Shown: positions 8,068 to 15,249 of the stretch, piece after piece
Numbering within the stretch: position 1 is the first letter of the stretch
Layout of the letters: each line of letters begins with the position of its first letter
Assembly (NCBI GenBank): GCA_003833135.1
Contig: QZLH01000051.1
Location: 1-15,249, forward strand
Source: Oehlia diaphana
Taxonomy: Eukaryota > Glomeromycota > Glomeromycetes > Glomerales > Glomeraceae
Direction: 5' to 3'
DNA: 15,249 nt
Program-made: the position numbers and the translations under genes
Notes under the pieces: generated by a model
The model's input: the letters and a program-made list of their open reading frames with translations, nothing else
Databases searched by the model: none
Told to the model about the DNA's origin: nothing

Positions 8068-9734
8068 CTTGAGAATTGAGGTGAGAACCATATTTGTTGA
8101 TTAGTAATGTTATGCTGGCAAGTTTTTGAGAGAGCATTGCCATACTACGCTCAATAGGATTATATACTGATTGACTGGATATATGTGTTCAAATGGAAAG
8201 GTAATCAAGGTCAAGAGTGCAAAATATTTTACAATACTGGTATATATTTTTCATATGCCAGGGATTTTCATCCAGACCTTCATCAACTAAAATAATCCAA
8301 ATTGGTTTTATTTGGCCATCAACTTTTAATATTTCATCAAAACAGCTGTCTTGAGTTAGCAAATTAAGATTACTCATATAAGTGGCTGAGCTCGTGCCAA
8401 CTTGGTATTATGGATATATAAAAATTGAAAGTTGGCCATTACGAAAAGTATTATTTGTATCACTTGGGTTAATTAGTAAATAAACCGATAGGATGAATTT
8501 TTGCTGTATACCAATCAGAAAATCATGATCAGGTAATGTAACTGGCTCTTAAAAACTTTGTATAGTTTGAAATATTCTTCTGACTGCAGGAATATCAAGT
8601 GGAACCTTAGCTTTATCGTCCTGAGAAATGATGATAGAATTAGTTGAAAATAATGTTGCGAACTGTTTTGCTCCTTTCACAGATGCAAAATAATAATGTT
8701 TATCAATATGCTTATTTCTTTCATTACGTGAAACTGAAGTATTTACAATAATAGCCAGATGATAATGGGTTAATGAGTCTTTGCTACTTTAGTATTTGAC
8801 CAAGATGGTAGCAAATATTGTTAAGGGTAGTGTGAAAGAGATATTCGTTATATTTGGAATTAAGATCCTCTTGAAGATGACGAATAGTCTGAACTTTAAT
8901 AATTTCTTTTCTTCTCTTTTTATCAGCAGCTCCAAACTCAATGCATTCATGTATATGTTCAACTAAATTGGGATATTGAGTGGATGACCAGGTGAATCAT
9001 ATAGTACTACTTTTTGATGCTCCTGTAAGAGTTTCACTTTTTTTGCTCTACTTTTTTGTTAATATCCTGCTTAACGTTTCAATTTCTTAATCTTGTTATC
9101 CTCATCATGCAGAACTTGCTTGAAAGTTATCATATGCTCTAACAAATTATTCTGAATCTCCAAATCATTAGTAGAATTATAAACTCGATGAAGTTCAGCA
9201 AGCTTCATATTGGTTGTATTAATGGTTTCCACAGCTTTTTTCTGTGCAGTAGCATTAGGAGGCAGAGTAAAGTCAGCTACAATAATCTCTTCAATAGGCC
9301 TTTGAAGGACTTGATTTATTTGAGTAGACCTTAGATTTTGAGATGGACTGGGTCGTGATTGATTAATTCGCATAAAACCTTGGATTGGAATTGGGATTGC
9401 TAAGTATTCTCTGATTTTGTTTTCGATATCTTCCTCAGGTTTATGTTGAATTTCTTTCCATACATTATTACATTCTGTACATAAACTAACTTTTGGGTAT
9501 GTAGGATTTCTTATATTTACCATACTATGATATCCAAAAGTATTGCAGAACCTTTGGTATTGGCTTGTAGGAGTCTTATAGATATAAAATTTATTGTATT
9601 TTGGTGTAGTTAGAAAAGCCTGCATGTTGAAGTCTTGGATGTAAGAATTTTTTACAGATGTGAAAATTTTCAGTGATCAAACTTTTACAAATCACATTTG
9701 GTATTAAGGAGTTATCAGGTTACCATGTACTATA

Positions 9735-9876
9735 CAGAAACTTCAAGATCATAGCGATGGCTTAATGCACAGTAACTGCATATATGTAATTTCTTTACAA
9801 TTACATAATGTGGTCACTATGTATTTATAACGCAGTTACTGCACATTAAACTATCGCTACGATCTTGAAGTTTCTG
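9735..9876. mobile_element. foldback element with 45-base arms
   Basis: Arms 9735-9779 and 9832-9876 are complementary at 40 of 45 positions and enclose a 52-base loop that itself contains ATGTAATT...AATTACAT. The outermost bases are CAGAAACTTCAAGATC, and TA lies on both sides, which fits a Tc1/mariner-type MITE. All five arm differences are transitions. A transcript would fold into a long hairpin. The element sits about 70 bases beyond the 5' end of the zinc-finger pseudogene. Confidence 0.8.
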
Positions 9877-10480
9877 TAAAGTATATCAAAACATTTTTTT
9901 TTGCGGTATATTGATAATGCATGTAACTTTGAAATTTTTGAATTCATTGAGATTTTTAAAATAAATGTTTCAAAAATAACTTAAAAGTGGAGTATTACAT
10001 TTTGTATTAGCAAAAAAAAAAAAAGATTTTAGATGATATCAAATTGATGATAATTGGTCGAATGTATATCATTTAATAGATCACGTGACAATAAATCTCA
10101 CGGGGTCAGCTTTATAATAACCCTATAATGACGTAATATTTGTCACTCCCCTAAGTATAAATCGGTATTATTTTTTTACCAGTTTTTTACCTCAGTTGCT
10201 AATACTTCCGCAATTATACTATAGATTCGAAATTTCTTAATCCCAGAGAAGTTCTCTTTCGAGAAATAATGTTTTATATAGTCTGTGTGTTTGGAAGAGA
10301 TATAGATAGACAAAAATTTTGTAAATATGGTGGCGTGAGAATCACGTAATTAGCAATAGAAGTTTTAATGATGAGAAATCATGTGACTTATTATCATGAT
10401 CTTTATAAGATCTGTAAATCTATCATACAGTATAATTCCTTCTCTTCTACATATACCGTATATTGATTATTTCGTGTACA
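9877..10480. other. intergenic; dispersed repeat and promoter-like sequence
   Basis: Contains repeat copy B at 10080-10154, then sequence that may have been the promoter of the plus-strand gene remnant starting at 10481. Features are TATAAAT after the repeat (about 10155-10161), CACGTAAT and CATGTGAC words near 10340-10390, and a pyrimidine-rich TTCCTTCTCTTCTAC about 40 bases before the ATG. No coding sequence recognised. Confidence 0.4.
10080..10154 (-). repeat. dispersed repeat, copy B
   Basis: The reverse complement reads TTAGGGGAGTGACAAATATT, then ACGTCATTATAGGG and, at the far end, TGTCACGTGAT. It is the counterpart of 3955-4018 in opposite orientation, with about 10 extra bases in the middle. 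The flanks outside these limits do not align by eye. Confidence 0.6.
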
Positions 10481-11980
10481 ATGCACTTATCATCCGAATG
10501 TTTAAACGATCTGAAATACAGTGTAAGACAAAATATAGAAGTGATTTCTTATGACAATGCTTTAACCGGGTCGTTTGTAAATATTTAGTGTTTCGGAAGA
10601 ATACAGATGAGCCTTCTCTCATGAAATTCTTGGATTTCCGCTTACGAGTAGGTGGTCTGGAAGAAAAAGAAACGGAGCATGATCGATACAATAAAGACTG
10701 GACACCATCGGCAAACATTATGACGAAATGTCGGTAGTCGGGAAGAAGTTGTTAAAGTGGAGACGAGATTTCACGGCAAGTATATTCGTTATATCCCATG
10801 ATTGCTTCATCAACTATCATGCAGGCTGCTTGCTTGTTGATGACTGCACCACCATTTACTTATTGTCTGTTCCTTATCAACTACCGTGCACTACAGGGAG
10901 ATGTTACAAAAGATTGAAACCCGTGTGAATGAACGCAAACGAGTTCAAGAAGAACTACTTGAATCACGAAAAAAGAAAAAGGGTCGGTATATATCTTAAA
11001 TTTTTGTCCACAAAAAAACATAATTCAAATGTCTCGAATTTTATGTGAGCATTTTTTAACGACGATTATTATATTTGCAGAATAAAAAATCAATTGACCC
11101 ATCTGCGGAATCATCTTTACTAAAAAGACAAAGGAGCTATTTATCAGATGATGATGATGAGTGTTTATCTTCCGATTCTGAAATAGTACCTGTTTTGCTC
11201 ACAAATGTATTTCGCGAAACTTCCGATGAGTTTCATATTCTGACTCTGATGAATTGAAGGACAATACGACCGAATCGAGCACATCTTCTACGAAGGAAGT
11301 TAAAAAATGAAAGGCCACCGACCAAAAAACGACAATACATCACTCAGATATCGCAAGTGATGCTCTAAAAGCATATCAAATGCGTGTTTTACTAGGCGAC
11401 AAGCTTATTTATGGTTATATGGACGTGCTAAACTACAAATGAGATGAGGCAGGGAATAGCCCCATATCAATTGGAGTGATAAATTTTTATAATACAGTTT
11501 GTACAAAATATTTGCCCCTTGATTATAAAATATTTATCGCAAATCAACTTCAAGACAAGTGAGGAACAATTGATAAGTTTCTAGTCAATTGTGAGGAAGG
11601 TGTCATGCAGTTTTTAGATAAGTTTAAACATATAAGAGACTTGGAATCTTTAGGCAGATGCCTGGGCGAAAATTTAATCAATTACTCTACTGCATCAAAC
11701 GACTTAATTTATGTTCAGCACCTTCTCAACACTTCTACTTCTTATATAAAAATGATACTTTGCTCCAAGCTATATCTGAACGTGAATATAATTCACACAT
11801 ATTGACACCTTTACTGAGGAATGTAACAATGCCTTTGGCTAAATCACAGGTCAAATTAATAAAAATAGTCTTAACCTGTTTGCAAATATACCGGGTGATT
11901 TTTGGTTATATTCGTCTGATTTGTGGATATTTAAGGGCGATTTTATGGTGCGAATTAACACGAATCAGAATGCCTATTTG
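10481..11980 (+). pseudogene. unrecognised protein gene, broken
   Basis: I do not recognise the family with a name. It begins ATG at 10481 (MHLSSECLNDLKYSVRQ), stops at 10586-10588, and coding-like sequence continues in another frame (VFRKNTDEPSLMKFLDF, then NKDWTPSANIM). A basic coiled-coil-like stretch at about 10892-10981 reads REMLQKIETRVNERKRVQEE and then KKKK. A probable intron ends TATATTTGCAG at 11080. The next part is acidic and serine-rich (KRQRSYLSDDDDE). After a frame change near 11230 one frame runs DALKAYQMRVLLGDKLIYGY, PISIGVINFY and EEGVMQFLDKFKHIRDLESL. It carries three stops, all TGA (11308-11310, 11440-11442, 11560-11562). After another frame change, FYFLYKNDTLLQAISERE, it reaches a last segment at 11855-11980 (NLFANIPGDFWLYSSDLW) that is duplicated downstream. 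The layout suggests a charged, probably nuclear protein, but no function can be assigned. Confidence 0.6.
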
Positions 11981-12151
11981 TGAATAGTATTTGATAATTT
12001 ACGGTTAATATCATGCAATCATATGGTGATTATAGAATCAGACCTTGACGTTTACGGTCAATATCAAAATAGTAATTGCAATCATATGTTGATTTGTTGA
12101 TTTTAGAATATTGTTAGCAGCAATATTATATTTTTTTATATCACAAGTCGA

Positions 12152-12295
12152 ATTAATAAAAATAGTCTTAACCTGTTTGCAAATATTCCGGGCGATTTTT
12201 GGTTATATTCATCCGATTTGTGGGTATTTAAAGGCGATTTTATGGCGCGAATTAACACCAATCGGAATTCCTTTTTTCCATATGAATCGGTATGA
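12152..12295 (+). pseudogene. duplicated coding segment of the neighbouring remnant
   Basis: Second copy of the segment at 11855-11980, frame beginning ATT at 12152 and closing with TGA at 12293-12295. It reads NLFANIPGDFWLYSSDLW, then FKGDFMARINTN. Compared with copy 1 over 30 codons from 11885 and 12182, ten codons differ. Six changes are synonymous and the other four are I/V, V/A, Q/R and A/S. That pattern marks this frame as formerly coding, although a different frame is open for longer. It is not a complete gene. Confidence 0.55.
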
Positions 12296-12461
12296 CGATT
12301 TGTGAATTGCATATGACAATTTACGGTCAATATCAAAATAGTAAATGACGATTTGTGAATGATTTGTGAACCGTATATGACAATTTACGGTCAATATCAA
12401 AATAGTAAATGAAGATTTGTGAATTGTATATGACAATTTACGGTCAATATCAAAATAGTAA
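12292..12461 (+). repeat. 53-bp minisatellite, three copies
   Basis: Units 12292-12344 (53), 12345-12408 (64, with an extra GATTTGTGAAT) and 12409-12461 (53) share ATGACAATTTACGGTCAATA followed by TCAAAATAGTAA. Degenerate single copies of the same word occur in unit 1 of the larger duplication (near 11998-12012 and 12050-12075), so the array grew from sequence already present. Confidence 0.85.
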
Positions 12462-12635
12462 ATGCAAATCATATGTCGATTTTAGAATATTGTTAGCTGA
12501 TTTATCTGATTTTATGAACAATATATTTAATATTAATTGTAATGATAAATATTATATATATATTTTATTTATTAATTATATATGTATATATTATAATAAT
12601 GTATATTATTTATTTAATGTGAATTTATATTACAA

Positions 12636-14518
12636 TTATACTGCAACGGTATTTGCGTTATTATCATCATCATCATCACTATTGTGATCATCATCACGAT
12701 TATGTTCATCATCATTAATGATGTCATTATTAACATCGTCGTCATCGTCGGATTCTGATGATGGGACCCAGGCGGAAGAAATCCACCATCTTGGCATTTT
12801 GTCGTTCGGTTTGCTTTTATTGTCAATATAAGCATCGGAACGGTGACGAATACGAGTTAGTCCTGTTCCGGTACTTATAGCAATTTCATCAGCTCGATAT
12901 AAAATCTCTTTAATCTAATAAATTATTATTGTAATATATAAAGGCCATATATTAATATATATAAAGGTTATGTTTTTAAAATAATTCTAAAACTTTACTT
13001 ACTCTAGTCGATCTCCATTTCTTGTTATAGATTTTGATCACTGAATTCGTACTTAGTATATTTTCAGGTCTTAGTCTATGATCTCTCTCTTCTTGCGCAA
13101 GATCTTCGTCATTCGACGAACATTCGTCTGAATGTAGTTCAGGAGTGTTTATAGCCGTTTCACAATCTCTTATAAAATCGTTCCAAGAAATATCACCCGA
13201 AGGGTGACAATCGGTCAACAATTTATCTTTTGTTGAGACCATATGCAGCAGTCCTTTCCGACGCCGCCCTAACTTCTATTAAAAAGAATAAAAAGTTAAT
13301 AATTTGTGTACATTTTTATTTTAGGTAATAAATTTCATACCTGATCTCTTCTTGATGCAATATGTTGTTTTCTGTTATGTTTCTCAATTCGTCCGTCTTC
13401 CTGTCTTAATCTCCAAATCTCTCGCCGGCTCTTATGTAATTGCTTGATTACTTTCATTATCTCTGTATCGTAAGCTTTCAGAGATGGGTTCATGGCAGAC
13501 TTAATCGCTGGTATAAGTCTTTTGTTCAACGTTTTCTTTTGACTTCCGAAAGTTTTCGAAAGATCGAAGTGCAAGTTAGTATTCAAACTATTGTATATTT
13601 GAACAACTTCATCCTATTTAAATACAACGAAACAATGTCAGTTGCTAAGATTAAATTAAAGATAGAATTCATAATGTATAGTCACGTGAAGTGTTTTTCT
13701 GAAACTGTTTGACATTGGAGATAATTTTCTATTTCTTCTTCTTTTTAAGACGGGTGATGACACGTCTTCACTGGATCGATTTGGAATCCCAGACGATTGG
13801 ATATTGGTTAATAGGGTTGGGAAGGTTGGAAAGGTTGATTGGAGTTGCTGCGACAGCGCATTTAAGAATTCTTGGATCCCTGGTTGTTGCGGTTGTTGCT
13901 CTTGTTGTCCAAGATTTCCTATTATAAATTAATAAACATAATGAACATGATGAAAAAAATCTCTTAGAATTCTACTATATTACTTCTCATCACCGAGGGA
14001 GAGCGGGAGCGACGTGAGGTACGATTCGAATTCGATTCATCTCCTATTAATATTATAAAGACTAATTAGATTAAATATAATTTTAACCAGAAAATATTTA
14101 TTATTACCTCTTGTCAATGGTCTCCCTCTTATTGAGGGGGAGCTAGAATGAGATCGATAATATTGGGACCGACTTCGAGAACGATATCGTTGGGAGTTTC
14201 GTCTCTGAGATTGACCTCGAGAACGAGATCGATATTGGCGAGAGTCTCGCGTACGAGAACGACGAGAGTCTCGCGTACGAGAACGACGAGAGTCTCGCGT
14301 ACGAGAACGACGAGAGTCTCGCGTATGAGAACGACGAGAGTCTTGTGATTGAGAACGTTGAGAACGAAGAGAGTCTTGTGATTGAGAACGTTGAGAACGT
14401 TGAGAATCTCGAGAGCGAGAAGAATTACTACCACGTATAATTTAATTAGTTTCAATGTTATAATAGAATATTGAACAAAGAAGTATAATATGGTAACCAC
14501 TTACTTCCTTTGAGACAT
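12636..14518 (-). CDS. RS-domain protein, seven exons, about 483 residues
   Basis: Exons (minus): 14518-14505, 14427-14108, 14043-13984, 13918-13686, 13613-13341, 13275-13003, 12914-12636. The sum is 1452 bases, 484 codons with TAA. All introns are 65 to 88 bases, begin GT and end AG; two donors are GTAAGT, and the fourth (GTGACT, 13685) is weakest. Residues 1-111 form an arginine/serine domain of SR, RD and SQ dipeptides with tandem octapeptides DSRRSRTR; RSRSPS follows at about 120-130. Then come a Q-rich stretch (QQEQQPQQPG, about 136-145), a basic KRRRNRK (190-196, nuclear-signal-like), a charged middle in exons 5-6 (WRLRQEDGRIEKHNRKQH, KLGRRRKG, ELHSDECSSNDED, KIYNKKWRS), PRWWISSAW (about 432-440) and a tail rich in Asp (447 to about 478). 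RS domains are known from splicing factors, but no RNA-recognition motif is visible, so a splicing role is only a guess. The middle recalls an expanded Rhizophagus family with no name I know. Confidence 0.75.
14240..14335 (-). repeat. 24-bp coding repeat, four copies
   Basis: Units at 14240, 14264, 14288 and 14312, plus-strand word GAGAGTCTCGCGTACGAGAA followed by CGAC. Each codes on the minus strand for DSRRSRTR (the leftmost unit belongs to the protein-distal copy; the 14312 unit has a T giving His). The period is a multiple of three, so copy number can change without breaking the frame. Confidence 0.92.
14336..14401 (-). repeat. 33-bp coding repeat, two copies
   Basis: Units 14336-14368 and 14369-14401 share GAGAGTCTTGTGATTGAGAA followed by CGTTGAGAACG. 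They code for RSQRSQSQDSL/R in the RS domain, N-terminal to the 24-bp array. Confidence 0.88.
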
Positions 14519-14878
14519 TATTTTTGATGATAAATTTACGTCCGTCTTAAAATGAGACCACGAAACTTACTTGCGAGACACACGTATTTCAAGACACACG
14601 TACACGTACACGTACACGTACATGGACATGTTAATATTTATAACAATTCTAACCATTTTGCGGCGTGCCATCGTACGTGTCAGCACGCAGAATTGTATTT
14701 TTGAAATGTGAAAGTATAATAACTAATAAAGGAGGCACTCGGCTTATATAATAAAATAATTGATTTTGTTTGTTCACGTGGTAATCGTATACTTGTGCTT
14801 TCCTCATATAGTAATATTAGTCGAATCAACCGAAATCATTTAGACCAATCAAAAACTCCGGCACATTTAATAATTACG
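14519..14878. other. upstream region of the RS-domain gene
   Basis: No gene seen. It holds a CACGTA microsatellite at 14597-14622 (four units plus CA), about 80 bases before the ATG of the RS gene, and CTTATATAATAAAATAAT near 14743-14760. It ends where the 67-bp satellite begins. The CACGTA array or nearby CACGTG (14774-14779) could bind basic helix-loop-helix factors; that is speculation. Confidence 0.45.
14597..14622. repeat. CACGTA microsatellite
   Basis: Four CACGTA units plus CA, in the upstream region of the RS-domain gene. Confidence 0.85.
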
Positions 14879-15249
14879 ATTAAGAAAAGTTCCAATGAAC
14901 TTTTCTTCCTTATCCTTGAAGATCTTTAATCACAAGACTTTGAGAATTAAGAAAAGTTCGAATGAACTTTTCTTCCTTATCCTTGAAGATCTTTAATCAC
15001 AAGATTTTGAGAATTAAGAAAAGTTCGAACGAACTTTTCTTCCTTATCCTTGAAGATCTTTAATCACAAGATTTTGAGAATTAAGAAAAGTTCGAACGAA
15101 CTTTTCTTCCTTATCCTTGAAGATCTTTAATCACAAGACTTTGAGAATTAAGAAAAGTTCGAATGAACTTTTCTTCCTTATCCTTGAAGATCTTTAATCA
15201 CAAGATTTTGAGAATTAAGAAAAGTTCGAACGAACTTTTCTTCCTTATC
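14879..15249. repeat. 67-bp satellite array, reaching the window edge
   Basis: The word ATTAAGAAAAGTTC recurs at 14879, 14946, 15013, 15080, 15147 and 15214, exactly 67 bases apart; the sixth unit is cut by the window end. Each unit contains a 26-base dyad, AAGAAAAGTTCG then AA then CGAACTTTTCTT (perfect arms in units 3, 4 and 6), and a second dyad TTGAAGATCTTTAA. Units are nearly identical; variation is limited to a few positions (CCAATG, CGAATG or CGAACG in the dyad centre; GACTTTG or GATTTTG near the end). No open frame crosses the array. Confidence 0.95.

Larger units (their letters stand above)
4764..9664 (-). pseudogene. transposase-like protein with C2H2 zinc finger, split by a hAT insertion
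   Basis: About 2.1 kb of decayed coding sequence, in two parts: 9664-8060 (5') and 5294-4764 (3'). The parts rejoin in frame if the hAT and one target duplication are ignored (NSQGQV, then DDSELAMKNFHYAG). From memory this is a high-copy Rhizophagus family without a name. Motifs in order: LTTPKYNKFYIY; CTECNNVW; CIEFGAADKKRRKEIIK; HYYFASVKGAKQF; SQDDKAKV (near 8620); IILVDEGLDENP; SVYNPIERSMAML; a C-terminal finger CSECNTYF...HKKNH (C-X2-C-X12-H-X3-H). The Asp of SQDD, the Asp of LVDEG and the Glu of NPIER, with about 40-44 residues between the last two, look like a D-D-E catalytic triad; that is inference. Lesions include a stop at 9073-9071, frame changes between 9070 and 8740, TAA at 8551-8549 and 8410-8408, TGA at 8191-8189, and a one-base frameshift at a T6 run (5092-5097). 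The first ATG in frame is at 9625, but coding-like sequence extends upstream to about 9664. Confidence 0.8.
11844..12498 (+). repeat. tandem duplication, offset 297 bases
   Basis: Unit 1 starts at 11844 and unit 2 at 12141. The first ~135 bases of each are about 90 percent alike (shared TAAAAATAGTCTTAACCTG and TTTTGGTTATATTC). Both units end with GATTTTAGAATATTGTTAGC, unit 1 near 12119 and unit 2 near 12498. Unit 2 is longer because a 53-bp minisatellite expanded inside it. The duplicated head is a coding-like segment of the neighbouring gene remnant. Confidence 0.85.

Noticed and set aside
11308..11562. TGA read as an amino acid (alternative code or selenocysteine) because three stops in one frame are all TGA
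   Set aside because: The same region also has frame changes and a lost splice donor, so it is a decayed gene. C-to-T change explains TGA stops better, and no selenocysteine-type context was seen.
12111..12472. Overlapping plus and minus frames of 60 to 90 codons in the tandem repeats
   Set aside because: They arise from repetition of the 53-bp and 297-bp units; the substitution pattern between the copies supports a different frame.
12614..12835. Methionine-rich minus-strand frame
   Set aside because: Out-of-frame reading of the GAT-rich run that codes for the aspartate tail of the RS-domain gene.
13709..13927. Plus-strand hydrophobic frame as a small membrane protein
   Set aside because: It is antisense to exon 4 (Q-rich segment and basic cluster) of the RS-domain gene, which has consistent splice sites.
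14148..14348. Plus-strand arginine/threonine-rich frame
   Set aside because: Antisense shadow of the same 24-bp repeats in the RS-domain exon.
14129..14500. Minus-strand open frame of 123 codons with leucine/valine repeats
   Set aside because: It is the wrong frame of the RS-domain exon; the 24-bp repeats make it look like a repetitive hydrophobic protein. The RS frame links by good splice sites to both neighbours.
14879..15249. Heat-shock elements or CRISPR-like array in the 67-bp repeats
   Set aside because: The GAA/TTC spacing (three or four bases between blocks) does not fit the nGAAnnTTCn pattern. There are no unique spacers between repeats: the entire 67-bp unit repeats, so it is a satellite.

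Overview
This is eukaryotic, strongly AT-rich DNA with short GT-AG introns (60 to 88 bases), a dense load of decayed DNA transposons and small non-autonomous elements, an F-box gene and an orphan-looking gene family. The composition, intron size and two gene families that I recognise from memory (not by search) point to an arbuscular mycorrhizal fungus of the Rhizophagus type. That attribution is inference.

Layout, left to right. 1-1369 is the 3' part of a pogo/Tigger-like transposon running off the left edge: a broken transposase with one intron, then a 3' terminal repeat ending at a TA. 1686-2397 (minus) is an intact two-exon F-box gene. 2398-4371 is gene-poor and holds one copy of a dispersed repeat that recurs inverted near 10.1 kb. 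4374-4604 is a small inverted-repeat element built from degenerate GCCGAAACT-like units. 4764-9664 (minus) is one decayed gene of about 700 codons. It looks like a transposase-derived protein with a possible D-D-E triad and a C-terminal C2H2 zinc finger. It is split by a 2765-bp hAT element (5295-8059) with matching ends and an 8-bp target duplication; the hAT transposase is itself broken. 9735-9876 is a foldback element. 10481-11980 (plus) is another broken protein gene, unrecognised; its last segment lies in a roughly 300-bp tandem duplication (11844-12498) followed by a 53-bp minisatellite. 12636-14518 (minus) is the best gene of the window, hidden from simple ORF finding: seven exons joining in frame into about 483 residues, with an N-terminal RS domain, a Q-rich segment, a basic cluster, a conserved-looking middle and an aspartate-rich tail. 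From 14879 to the right edge runs a 67-bp satellite whose units each carry two dyad symmetries.

Only two genes look intact (F-box and RS protein). The rest is nested and decaying mobile DNA, with nonsense changes that fit C-to-T decay. I see no prokaryotic-style operon, CRISPR array, tRNA or rRNA gene. The items most likely to be undescribed are the D-D-E/zinc-finger family, the RS-domain gene and the hairpin-rich 67-bp satellite.
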